A stretch of 23,676 nucleotides of DNA from Cyclostephanos tholiformis (taxonomy: Eukaryota; Bacillariophyta; Thalassiosirophyceae; Thalassiosirales; Thalassiosiraceae). The notes under the pieces are model-generated. The model did no database searches. It worked only from the letters and a program-made list of their open reading frames with translations, and was not told the origin of the DNA. Location: the NCBI GenBank assembly GCA_036939975.1, contig JALLPB010000123.1, positions 1 to 23,676 of the forward strand, given 5' to 3'. Of this stretch, positions 11,901 to 23,094 are shown one piece after another; within the stretch, counting starts at the first letter, position 1, and each line of letters starts with the position of its first letter. Both the position numbers and the translations under genes were made by a program.

Positions 11901-14682
11901 GGCATTCGAACCCACCACACGTCCTGAACAGGTCCTGAGAAGGCAAATTCGAAGGTAGAATAGACTTTAATAAGTCCAATATGGACGTTTGCCTTCTGAT
12001 GAATTGCGGATCGATCTTGTTGCAACTTTTCTTTCCAGCAATGCCCTCATAGTTAATGGGCGTAAACACGGAAAACATATCTGCGAGGCTCAACAGACAA
12101 ATCATATCCTCCCTCAACAAATCGTCGTGATTTTTGGCCATTATTGCGTCGAAGACGTCCAACGCCGCCTGTGCCGCAGTGTCTCCCAGGTGCAAGATGC
12201 CCACCGTGAGCAAGGAGGTTAGGCTGCTCTCGCGGGCAATCACGTCCCTCGACGATGACGAAGACGCGCCATTTTGCACTGCCATCACAGATCGGGCCCC
12301 AGGCTGTCGTGCCACGAGCTTCAAGATTCGGCAGAAGCATTCGTACATTGGATCCAGCTTATTAACGACTGGCGGCGCGGGTATGTCCCCGTTTGACAAT
12401 GATCCCCCCTTGTTGGCATCTTTTATCAACGATGCCTTTATTATTTCCAATACATCATCGATCGTTGATCCAAGCAGTCCACAATCCAGCATCACGTGAT
12501 GCACGTTCTCATCAAATTCCAACAACTTCACGAGCGTCTCGCGGAGCATTTGCAGGTCCTGTCCCACCAAGTCAAGCGCCGCCGCCTCCTCTTCGTTCAT
12601 CACGGAGGACGCCATACGCAACAACAATTTACACTCGCTCACGAAGACCTCGGTGACGACTTTTAGCGGCATCAGGGAGTTCGCTCCAGCCAATCCCGTG
12701 CACACGTACTCCAGAGTTTTTAATGTCAGGACCTTCACATTCAAGTCCTCAAAGGTAGGGAAGGCGAGAATGTAGTGCGACAGCATATGAAACTCCGACT
12801 CGATAAGGTCGAAATTCTTCGCGTGGTCTGAGTAGAGTTGGAGCGTCGTAACGAGGAGTTCGGACGTGAGGTCCACCCTCCCCCCCGCGCCGCCGTCGCT
12901 GACGATCCCTTGCCGCCTCAGCAGCGTCTCCCAGGCGTACTCTATAGCGAAATCCGTCATCTCTTGAATGCACCCCACCGCGTAAGAGAATACCGGCCTG
13001 GCGCCGTTATGATGCGCCTTGTACGACGCAAAGAGCGGCACGGATCCCATCATCAGGTCGTCAACTATCTCGAATGCGTTCGTGTTCATCGCTACCTTAT
13101 TTTCGGCGAGGTCCACGACCATGTCGTCGTCGACACTTTTCATCGTAGTCTCCGTCCCCTCGTCCGCCACACCCTCACCTGATATCGTGTTAACAAGAGA
13201 CTCGAACGTGTGTGATGACGCAATCCTGCAACAGACCAGGACGGTGACGAGCTCGAGGAGTTTCGGCACGTGCTTCGGGCCCGAATGAGCGATTGCGTAC
13301 GCTAGAACGTGGTACCCCCCCGCTCCGTCGTAATCCTTGAGCAGCTCCACGCACTGGTAATGGCAAGAGTTGGCTACGAGGTATATGACGGTTCGCAGCG
13401 CGATTACCCAGAGCCCGGCGGCCTCGGCATCCGGACCATACATACAACGATTGGCCGCCGATGGTAGGGGGGGGGACGGACCGCCGCCACCACCTCCTCC
13501 TCCAGCTCCCCCCCCCCCACGCGGACCACCGCCGCCGCCCTCGTGACTCACCGTAATGGCGCACAGCTCTTTGATGTCGTCGGTCATGTGCACGATCATC
13601 TTCCTATCGTGTAGGAACCAGACGAGGCTCGGGCTAAGACAGTGCGCCGAGAAGGCGCGTATGACGTCGCTCGCCGCGGAAGCGATGTGCACGCCGCTGC
13701 GGGGGTAGCTCGCACCGCTGAGCGCGAGTAGGCCGAAGAGGTGCGGACGCAGCTGTTCCCCCACGCTCGAGTCCGCGCATAGCAGTCGAAGGAGGGTGCC
13801 GACCTTCGACGCCGCGCGTCTCGACACGGGACCGGGCGAGAGCATGGTCGTGGCCGCCGTCCCATCCTCACCCCCTCCCAACCTCGAGTATTCGTCGCCC
13901 TCGATCTCCATTTGTTTTCTCTGTACCACGTACGCGTGATCGTGCTGCAATTCCAAAACGCGCAATAATCGGAGGCAGTGTATGAGATTTGGTGGTAGCT
14001 CGTTTTCGACGCAACGCAGAACGAATCGCTCGCATGTCGAATTCTCGAGAAGGACGTCGATGTCGCATTTTTCGTCTGGCACTACGGGATTAGATGCGGG
14101 GGATCCGCCCATGGGCGGGAATAAGGGAGAAGCGTCATCGTCGTCGACCTCGTCGTCGTCGCCCTCCCCAACGGTAGGAAGGGTTGCGAAGGTCGGGGCC
14201 GCCGCCACCGACGACAACGGTCTGTTGCCCCCCTCTCCCACGTCAATGTCGACGTTGTCGTCGTCCCCGCCCCCCAAGAGTGAGAGAAGATTTGCCTTCC
14301 ACTCCCCCCCTCCCCCCCCCATCCTCGCCGCCAATACTATCCGACCGACGCCATCACCGAGGTTGCGCGCGCTCACCGCCACCTGACGCTCCATTTCGGC
14401 GTCCGCGGCCGCGGCCGCGTGGGAGCGATGGCCCGCCATTAGGGCTTGGATGACACCCGACGATTGGGGCGAGCGGAAGGGACCGCCGCCATCGGGCGGC
14501 GGGGGTGGGGGAGGACGGGGGGCCCCCCCATGCTGCTGCTGCTGCTGCTGCTTTCCGACGCCTCCCCGCGTCACGCGACCTCCCCGGATGATCGCGGTGG
14601 CGTCCTGCGGCGGAGTGTTGTCGCCGTTGTTCCCGTCGTTGCCGGACCCGCCCCCGCCCTTCCAATTCAACCACGCCTTCAT
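2956..14682 (-). CDS. WDFY3: Giant BEACH-WD40 protein, ALFY/SPIRRIG (WDFY3) type, without FYVE
   Basis: Exons 14682-4544, 4452-4344 and 4269-2956 join in frame into 3853 residues. The introns are 91 bp (GTAAGT...TAG) and 74 bp (GTACGA...TAG), and both cut the BEACH domain. The N-terminus is low complexity (Q6, P7, many Gly). A long helical, probably ARM-like region follows without recognisable short motifs. A concanavalin-A-like domain lies at about 1335-1480 (FTYCVWMR, VWHHIQLSYHA). The segment with LDLTEGYERQRRRLLPNY (about 2855) matches the stretch before the PH-like domain in WDFY3. The PH-like domain is at about 3015-3150 (LLLWCRHAFYVVDGFE) and BEACH at about 3190-3490 (NDLTQYPVFPWVLADY, YGTHYS, LIPEFFYLPDFLVNS, LPPWAKGDP, DLIFGYKQRG, NFGQTPSRL). 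WD40 repeats fill about 3600-3845 (TVRVWKY, ILVWDLR, CVRLWGI). Relatives are scaffolds in selective autophagy and membrane or mRNP traffic. The protein ends right after the WD repeats, so the FYVE domain of animal ALFY is absent, as in plant SPIRRIG. The start is the first ATG after an AT-rich box. Confidence 0.93.
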
Positions 14683-14685
14683 GGA

Positions 14686-14710
14686 GTTATTGTAATATAT
14701 TATATTGTAT
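14686..14710 (-). promoter_or_regulatory. AT-rich TATA-like box just upstream of the BEACH start
   Basis: On the minus strand an AT-only stretch (ATATAATATATTACAATAA) ends within a few bases of the start codon. It could be the core promoter with a very short leader, or simply an AT-rich 5' UTR. GAPDH (20384-20409) and the kinase (about 230-253) have similar AT-rich stretches next to their ATGs. The transcription start cannot be seen from sequence alone. Confidence 0.3.
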
Positions 14711-14974
14711 CTTGTTCTCCCATGAACTAAAATGGCACCCAGCTCCAGCAGGCCCCGATTTGTCGCGCCGACGAGAGAATCTTGCGAAAATCCGTGACGA
14801 TTCTTCCCCCCGTTTCCTTTTCATTCACTGTAGTGGCGGTTTTTCATATTGTCTGAGGCGGTCATTGCCACATAGTTAGTAGTCATGCCATGTCATCATG
14901 GGCGGGGTTGTAGCTGCGCAAGCCTCAATATGTGAGTGTTTAGGGAAAAGCTGGGAAAAGTAGTGAGGGGTCTA

Positions 14975-15179
14975 ATGTAGGAATAGTATTTAGAAAGGCA
15001 TAAATCTAAAAGATTAATTTTTTTGTGATTTTACAAAAAACGGATAAATATTTGGGTGACTACCAAAATTCGCTTAAAATTTAGACCGCCGAAATTTAGA
15101 ATTTATTTAGACCGAATTTAGACTACCCCTCATCCATTATTCGCTTAAATATTTGTGTTTACAATACTAATTCCTACAT
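14975..15179. repeat. Short imperfect inverted repeat, possible MITE remnant
   Basis: ATGTAGGAATAGTATT at 14975-14990 matches the reverse complement of 15163-15179 with one inserted base. GAGGGGT...CTAA occurs just outside the left arm and, inverted, at about 15116-15131 inside the right arm, so the order is not that of a simple palindrome. TTAGACCG is repeated at 15081 and 15107. The right arm shares TACTAATTCCTA with position 156-167 of the window-start repeat. A decayed fold-back element is possible but unproven. Confidence 0.35.
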
Positions 15180-15402
15180 GACGGGCAGCTGCAAGAGAAA
15201 AAGGTTCCGGTTGCAAGTATGTAGTAATCTACTTTATCACACAAAAGAGACAGCGAAAAAAAGGAACACACCGATCGGGGGGAGGCGGTGTGGTGGTGGG
15301 ATGGTGGCCACGGAGACTATTTGAATGGTAACATTTCGCGTCTTTTGTTACGTATTTTGAGTCACGAATCACACAAACGTGATGGGACTTTAATGTGCCC
15401 TT

Positions 15403-15495
15403 TGCAATTTTCATAATATGCATTTGCAATTTTAATATTTCGTCATATTGTTCCCACGTTGTTGTATGCAATATTCATATGCGTTTGCAATTTCG
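15403..15495. repeat. Diverged direct repeat pair of about 30 bp
   Basis: TGCAATTTTCATAATATGCA at 15403 and TGCAATATTCATATGCGTTT at 15467 begin two similar stretches, each continuing through TTTGCAATTT. The spacing is 64 bp. Function unknown; probably a small local duplication in AT-rich DNA. Confidence 0.45.
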
Positions 15496-15935
15496 ATTGT
15501 ATTTACTGGGAGTCCCTACAATGCTGATTGAAATTGACAGCGGCGGGAATGAAAAAGGTCGAATTGTTATTTTGCTCTCACGTGTGCGTGCGTACTTTTA
15601 GTCTAAAAGAATATAGGTATTTTCCTTTTTGGGGAGGAAAAACTCGTTGTGACTTTGATTGCAATACCTAATGTAGATAGAGCGAATCGAAGACAAAAGA
15701 AAGGCAAAAGCTAAACTAGCGACTACGCGTGGTTAGTGTGCAAAAATATAGTGATATGATTTCATTTTCGCAGGCTAATTGGACGAAGTCCTAGTACGGA
15801 ATTACACTATTGGTGGGTTTAATGGGGGGGAAATGATGGGAACGGCTGTGATTCCCGTCCATTTTGGTATCTTAAACTCTCTAAAATTCCGGCTTATTTT
15901 TGCCTAAAAATCGACCTAGGGAGTGGAGGGTGGGT

Positions 15936-16228
15936 TGAAGATTTTTGGGTGTGTATGCTGGTTTTGGTCGATGTTGCGATGGCAGCGGAGTTTGCTTGTC
16001 GTCGGACGCTCGAGCAAAACACAATGGGAAAAGCAAAGCACACAATATGAGGCAACGCCGATGGCCGGCAAAAGATCTTTGGAGAAGAGAGATTTCGGCT
16101 CCTCTCCATGTGATCGTAGGAACTAGTATTGTCACTAGCATACTAAGTGCTTCCATCTAGAAGATTAGGCATGCAATGACACCTATCGTACCATGGGCAT
16201 AAAACCATACTGGGAGCTTAGCACACCA
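15936..16228 (-). repeat. LTR-like terminal repeat, left copy (3' LTR for minus orientation)
   Basis: This copy has the same length (293 bp) as the right copy and aligns without gaps, with about 29 differences, roughly 24 of them transitions. On the minus strand it starts TGGTGTGCTAAGC and ends AAAAATCTTCA. The last codons of the preceding inner reading frame run into it and stop at 16183. Confidence 0.8.
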
Positions 16229-16619
16229 ATAGTGATGACGTTGTATAGGTGGAGATCCGCCACCCGATACCATTTATTGAGGCTAGGTTGCATTTGACTA
16301 CGAATATCTGTCAGGTCTTCTGCATATGATGGCTTACTTTTTTGTGTAATGATCGAACCGGGATAATTTGATCCATACTTCTCCTGATAATCAGACAGGA
16401 TACAATTCTTCTCCTTTGTTCCCCGGATAATAATTGGGTCCTGCAGTGGGCTTGTAATTTTTTATTGTACTTAAAGTTCATGACTATTCCGGGTGCAATT
16501 TTGTGTTGTATCTTCTTGGCTGCAGACCAAAACGATGATGATTGGTCGCCTAATGTCGGAAGTGCTACCAATTGCTTGCGTATGGGTGCTTTGATGGTAA
16601 TCTTTTTAGAAGCAGTTGG
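16183..16619 (-). pseudogene. Unrecognised coding remnant, 3' part of the element
   Basis: After a TGA at 16622-16620 one minus frame is open for about 50 codons (ITIKAPIRKQL, FWSAAKKIQHK). A second frame takes over around an A6 run at about 16460 and stays open for 92 codons (16461-16183), with NCILSDYQEKYGSNYPGS and NKWYRVADLHLYNVITIG, ending at TAG inside the terminal repeat. The two halves read like one protein of about 145 residues split by a single indel in the A run. No start codon for the second half and no family is recognised. It is not an obvious RT or integrase piece. Confidence 0.45.
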
Positions 16620-16822
16620 TCATATGACTAATGTGCTATGTAGTTTATTGCTAAGAACTTGATCGAATGAAACCATAGCCCTTATGATAGGTCGAACCAC
16701 CTTTGGTGGGGAGTCCAAACCAGAGCCTAGTATCATTCGTAAAGAAGCAGACATATGCATTCAGGAGCAATATTTTTGATAATCCATTGTTGCATCGCAA
16801 TATATATGTAAGAAAAAACAAG

Positions 16823-17311
16823 TCAAGCCGTCTTACTCATAACACCTTTGGTGTTTCCAAGGAGCCTCTTCACTTCAGTGGTCATTTTGGACATCTTCAT
16901 AAAGTGGTACTCGTTGATGTCCTTTTTCTCAAAGTGACTGGCAATAGCCAAAATAGTCTCGCATTTCATCTCGGATACATTACGGGGATGATTAAAGGCA
17001 CAGTTTGCATTAGTGCACTCTATCCCTTTGCAAGCAAAATTGGCGCAGATTTTTTCTGGCATGTCCTTGGAAAAAACGTCGGGACTGATGTTCGGGTTCT
17101 TCAAGTAGAATATTCCCAAATCTTTCTTTTCCTTTGCTGTGGTGTCAGCCTGCATGGCATGACAGGCTTTCTTCTTCTGCTGACGTGTAGAAGATTTGCC
17201 CTCCATCTGTGTCGGGGGTTCCTGGATCATGCTTGTCACCGCGGCAGGTGTTGGCAGTTGTGGAAGCCTCATCGGATGACTTTTGGGCTGTCGTGGCACC
17301 AATGTGTCCAT
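16823..17311 (-). pseudogene. Longest intact piece of the gag-like gene: CCCH zinc-finger fragment
   Basis: This is a 162-residue open frame, rich in Pro/Gln/Thr at first, then a Lys-rich linker (QQKKKACHAMQ), then the CCCH cluster at about residues 88-107 and a charged tail. It is the 3' portion of the broken gag-like gene and lies in another frame than the piece upstream (17510-17145), so the ATG at 17311 is probably not a native start. Taken alone it could still encode a small RNA-binding protein. Confidence 0.5.
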
Positions 17312-19084
17312 CTTTTCTTTCTTGGGCAGAGACCAGAATAATTCCTACAGAGACATTTGCAGTGTAAGCTGAGACACTTGCAGGCATAACCGTGATGGGA
17401 AATAACTGGGCTTGGTGCAACTTAATCTGCTGGTGAAATGTCTTCATTACCATCAGAGCTTGTACCAAGGCCTGGGTGCTGAGCTCAGCAATCTAGCGGT
17501 TTTTGCTCATGATATTATCGTTATGGAGTCGGTTGCAAAATCAGCAAAGCAATTGAAGATGCATTTGAGGTAACTGTAACAGTACCAATGAAGGAGAGGC
17601 ATTTGGCCGACGGATTCGATCCATCCGGATTGTTAACAATGGCCACAAATTGAAGGAGTAGCTTGCAAAGAATAGGACGAGGTTCATCATTGGAGCAGAT
17701 CGGGGTAATAATTGTGTCCATACTGATGCAAAGGCTCAAGAAATCAACCATGGAGATCATTGTGCCAATACAAGCAATGGCTGTCTTCCCTTTTGTCTTG
17801 TGTGAATCAGCAAAATCCATCACATTCTTGGACGTGGCTTTCACCTTGTTGATTATTTCATGATCGATGAGAAGCTTGTTCCTCTGCAGGAGAAAGACCG
17901 AGGGCTCAACGGAATTGGCTTCAACGTCCAAGCTTGTAACTTTTTCCGTAGCAAAATTTCCTTGTAGAATATGAGATGAGAGGACCTTGGAGATCACCTT
18001 GAGAGTAATCTGGGTCGACCAAATATTTGTGAAGTCCTGTTTTTTGCGGTATCAAGTGTCATCCGGACAAGATCAGCGAGATGGCTAGCTCAAGCAGCCT
18101 GGGGCTGGTTCAAAACCATTTGCATTCCTTTTGATGGAGTCGCTGGTGCGATGTTCGTCACAGTAGTGGCATCGATGTCAATGTTGCCATCAATATGAAG
18201 CAACATCAACTTGATAATTCCTTTCTTTGCCTTGGACTCCTTATCAATTTTGAAAGGGAGCTGAAGCATAACATTTCCGGAGGGGAATGCAGGATGAGCT
18301 AAGGGCGCCGTAGGTTGTGTGCCTATTTGAAACATGGCCTTGATTGATCAAGCAGTGACAAGGTAATAGTCAGACTGAGTCAATGTCATTGTCCCAAAAG
18401 GTCCATTGGAAAGTGCCAATTCAAGCGACTTGTCATTTCTTGCAGGATCAAAATACGTCTTGAGGGTATCCATGGTGGTGATAGTGATGGATTCCAACAC
18501 AGAATTGATGTCGTCGAGTTTTTCTGTCGTGACCTTGGCTGTGGTGACCCAAGTATTGTATCCGCTGCCAAGGCTAGCGACTTTGGCCATCACATTGTCA
18601 TCTTGAACATCTCCTTGTGGCAACCTTTGGCCAAAGTAGAGAAAAAAGAAATTCGGGATGAGAGCCCTGACAGTGGATCAGTGAAGTCATTCCAATCCTG
18701 GGTGTCAGACAAGTGTTCTTTGGGGATCTCGTCACCGTGAGTAAGATTTTGATCGATGCTTGATCCAGCATCGACAAAAGCAAAAAGATGGAAGAAGGCC
18801 ATATCAATCTTGATGAGGCTGAATTCGCCTTTCTTGTTGGACGAGTTACCAATGATGGCGAGAGGAGTGCCAGATAGGCCGTAGTGTAACTGTGGAGCAT
18901 ATAGGTATTGAATACACATGGATCATGCGTTGAGAGTGCCGATAGCGGCAATGGTATTGGCCTTGATGCCACCGAGCAAGTATTCCAAGAAGTTGTCAAA
19001 CTTGAATACTTGATTCGATGCTCCCATGATGTCAGGACGCTTTGGGTATGAGTCCGTATAGTAGTTAGAAGTATCAATGCTCAT
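16823..19084 (-). pseudogene. Broken gag-like gene with C-terminal CCCH zinc motif
   Basis: An ATG at 19084 opens a frame continued by fragments 18919-18590, 18623-18351, 18335-18093, 17997-17524, 17510-17145 and 17311-16823. Between them are in-frame TGA at 18925, 18350 and 18092, TAG near 17495, and at least four frameshifts (about 18620, 18045, 17550 and 17315). The restored length would be about 750 residues. The sequence ends with a basic linker, then DLGIFYLKNP and a cluster with spacing C-x4-C-x4-C-x4-C-x3-H (CANFACKGIECTNANCAFNH), followed by HPR. Such CCCH motifs bind nucleic acid, like a retroviral nucleocapsid knuckle. From memory, not checked, similar proteins with FYL...CKG...C.F.HPR and a QALMVMKTF-type segment are repeated in diatom genomes. 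The gag assignment is inference from position between LTR-like repeats. Confidence 0.55.
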
Positions 19085-19141
19085 GCTGAGGTAATGAATA
19101 ACCTAGTATAAAAGCAATCTAGGACGACAAAAGACTCGTGT

Positions 19142-19430
19142 GCCCCTCATCGGAGGACTTTGTCTTGTCTTGAACTTCAACCAAATGTGGTCAAAAAAAA
19201 TTTGCCCCTCATCAAAGGACTTTGTCTCACAGCAGACTTCAACCAACTATGGCCAGAAATTTGCCCCTCATCGGAGGACTTTGTCTCATCACGGACTTTG
19301 ACCAAATGTAGCCTGATATTGCGCCCTTCATCGGAGGACTTTGTCACACTGTGGAGTTGGGACCGTACATGGTCGATGATGCGCCCCTCATTGGAGGACT
19401 TCGTCACATCCCGGACTTTTTGTTCAAGCG
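19142..19430. repeat. Minisatellite, five units of about 60 bp
   Basis: The core GCCCCTCATCGGAGGACTTT, or a close variant, starts at 19142, 19204, 19263, 19323 and 19383, giving periods of 62, 59, 60 and 60 bp. The 20-23 bp core is better conserved than the rest of the unit, which keeps ACTTC/TTGACC-like traces. Most cores contain CCTC-ATCG-GAGG, which can form a small stem. The array lies in the 5' leader of the minus-strand element, between its upstream LTR and the gag-like ATG at 19084. Confidence 0.9.
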
Positions 19431-19680
19431 GGCATTAACAAAAAAAAACATACAAGTCGAAACAACCAATCTAGTCGATTGTCTTTTGCCACTGAAAAAA
19501 GGCATTTTGTTTGTGGGAAGTGCTTAGGACTCGAGTATCCCCCAAAAAATGACACAAGTCATGTCCGTGCAAAAATATCAACAAATGACGTGGAACGCAC
19601 AAACAAAACACATCCAAACAGAAATGCAACATAAAACGATGTAAATGGAAAGCACTCCTATATGATTTACCTGAACTATT
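19431..19680. other. Element leader between minisatellite and right LTR, no gene seen
   Basis: AT-rich sequence with an A-run near 19440. On the minus strand the bases just inside the LTR (starting AATAGTTCAGG) do not resemble a primer-binding site that begins with TGG. Confidence 0.5.
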
Positions 19681-19973
19681 TGAAGATTTTTGGGTGTGTA
19701 CGCTGGTTTTGGTCGATACTGTGATGGCAGCGGAGTTTGCTTGTCATTGGATGCTCAAGCAAAATGCAATGGGAAAAGCAAAGCACACGATAGGAGGCAA
19801 TGCTGGTGGCCGGCAAAAGATCTTTGGAGAAGAGGGATTTCAGCTCCTTTCCGTGTGATCGTAGGAACTAGTATTGTCACTAGCATACTACGTGCTTCCA
19901 TCTAGCAGATTCGGCGCACAATGACACCTATCGTACCGTGGGCGTAAAACCGTACTGGGAGCTTAGCCCACCA
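19681..19973 (-). repeat. LTR-like terminal repeat, right copy (5' LTR for minus orientation)
   Basis: This is the direct-repeat partner of 15936-16228: same length, no gaps, about 90% identical by eye. A shared central stretch is GGAACTAGTATTGTCACTAG. Differences are mostly C/T or G/A, often at CpG positions, as expected from deamination of methylated cytosine after insertion. It would carry the element promoter, but no TATA box can be assigned confidently. Confidence 0.8.
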
Positions 19974-20417
19974 AGATGATCCTGACCATCGTACACCTCG
20001 GTAGAGTCTGCACTGTCGGCTATTGTACCTGCGAGTAAGACTCACAAAAAAATCGATATCCTGCCTTTCTCTTTTCTTTTTCTCGCATATTTTGTTTCGT
20101 GGGGAACATCAATATTTTACATAATTATTGTGGTTTGTTGCTCTTTCTCGTTTTCTCGGTTTATCTACCGTCCACGTCAGGTGTCTTTCCCGTGCGGAGT
20201 GGATTCAACCTCTACCTATTTTTTTTATTCGGTGAGATTTTTCCCCTCTTTTGTGCTTGGTGATACTTGGTGTGCATGTGTGGTTGTCAGTCGAAGTCTT
20301 AGTACGATCTTCTGGATCTTCTCGAGCGAGGCGACCGCAAACATCATTTTATTTTTAACTTGACGTTTGTCGGGCGCCCTCCTATATATTTTATAATATA
20401 TATAATAACCGAGCGTC
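19974..20417 (+). promoter_or_regulatory. Upstream region of GAPDH with TATA-like AT box
   Basis: The 444 bp between the LTR-type element and the GAPDH start hold no supported gene. An AT-only stretch (TATATATTTTATAATATATA) at about 20384-20403 lies some 15 bp before the ATG, and pyrimidine-rich runs (CTTTCTCTTTTCTTTTTCTC) lie at about 20065-20090. Core promoter elements are likely here, but the start site is not visible. The nearby LTR could influence expression; that is speculation. Confidence 0.4.
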
Positions 20418-22396
<1,979 letters not shown>

Positions 22397-23094
22397 GTGG
22401 ATTGCCATCACTGCGTCCGCTCTCTTCTTTGGCAATCGTGGACATAGATAAGGATGACATTTATGTTGATGAAGGAGTTTAAATCAGGAATTAGATTTGT
22501 TGCTATTGAGTCTATCTTGTTCTTTAAGGTCGAATTAAACAATTTAAAGAGTATTTTTTATTTTTTTCATTATATTTTTCTTGCTTGTCACAGTTTTAGA
22601 CATCTCTTGCCCTATTGTAAAAATGAATATACAAGAATAAGAGTAAAAAGGCTGATATTGCGGTCAGTTGCACCAGTGCTTTCGCTATGACAATGTTTAA
22701 GGCTACGGGCCTCGCTTCCACAAATAAGCAGACTACCAGTCTTAGCTCAAACTCTGGACACAACGCCCATAACTTTTGCAATTTGGGGGTTGCAGTCATT
22801 GTTCAAACAACAAAATGGACTGAATGTTGAGAGTAACGAAACAGCAATGGTATTGCCATTAGGATTAGACAAAAGGTTGTTCTAAGTATTAATGGCAATG
22901 GCGTGCCATGCTGGTGGGGGTGCATAAGTTGCATCCCCCGCTAGGCTACGAGGAATATCTTGCATAGGAACTATGTAAGTTTCCTTGTAGTAATCCGGTA
23001 TCGTGGTAACCAGATGGGACCTTGCTCTCTGTGTCTTAGGAACTCTTGGTAAGGGTACGTTACGTACGTACCCTCTGGGTAGATTTCCAACATC
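22397..23094. other. Intergenic region downstream of GAPDH, no gene seen
   Basis: AT-rich DNA of about 0.7 kb. The first part should hold the GAPDH 3' UTR. Open frames (for example 22454-22690) have no recognisable features. A short near-palindrome, GGGTACGT-TACGT-ACGTACCC, lies at about 23053-23073. Confidence 0.55.

Larger units (their letters stand above)
14711..15935. other. AT-rich intergenic region with short repeats, no gene seen
   Basis: About 1.2 kb between the BEACH gene and the LTR-type element. All open frames are short, AT-rich and unlike known proteins, and I found no convincing tRNA. The region holds the fold-back pieces listed separately (14975-15179), a 30-bp near-duplicate pair (15403-15495) and a small hairpin at about 15838-15856 (GGGAA, 9-nt loop, TTCCC). 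The part next to 14710 should contain the BEACH promoter. Confidence 0.6.
15936..19973 (-). mobile_element. Decayed LTR-type retroelement without visible pol
   Basis: Two 293-bp direct repeats (15936-16228 and 19681-19973) have TG...CA ends and bound about 3.45 kb. All coherent inner coding is on the minus strand, so the 19681-19973 copy would be the 5' LTR. Reading on the minus strand there follow a leader with a five-copy minisatellite, a gag-like gene ending in a CCCH motif, and an unidentified coding remnant that enters the 3' repeat. I found no RT YxDD box, integrase or protease motif. Neither a primer-binding site next to the 5' LTR nor a polypurine tract next to the 3' LTR is evident, and the 5-bp flanks (TGGGT and AGATG) do not match as a target-site duplication. 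The element is therefore either non-autonomous (LARD-like) or has lost pol. Confidence 0.7.

Noticed and set aside
16254..16272. Primer-binding-site-like sequence beginning TGGTATCGGG on the minus strand
   Set aside because: It resembles a tRNA 3'-end complement but lies 25 bp inside the 3' repeat, at the wrong end for a minus-strand element, and it falls in the coding remnant.
16640..16715. Possible tRNA-like T-arm (GGTTCGACC on the minus strand)
   Set aside because: The flanking stems do not pair and no D-arm or anticodon arm can be placed.
19160..19438. 92-residue plus-strand frame and its antisense partner
   Set aside because: It is a translation of the 60-bp minisatellite only.
20130..20363. 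77-residue hydrophobic frame upstream of GAPDH
   Set aside because: It is Phe/Ser-rich translation of pyrimidine-rich promoter DNA and overlaps an equally poor frame on the other strand.
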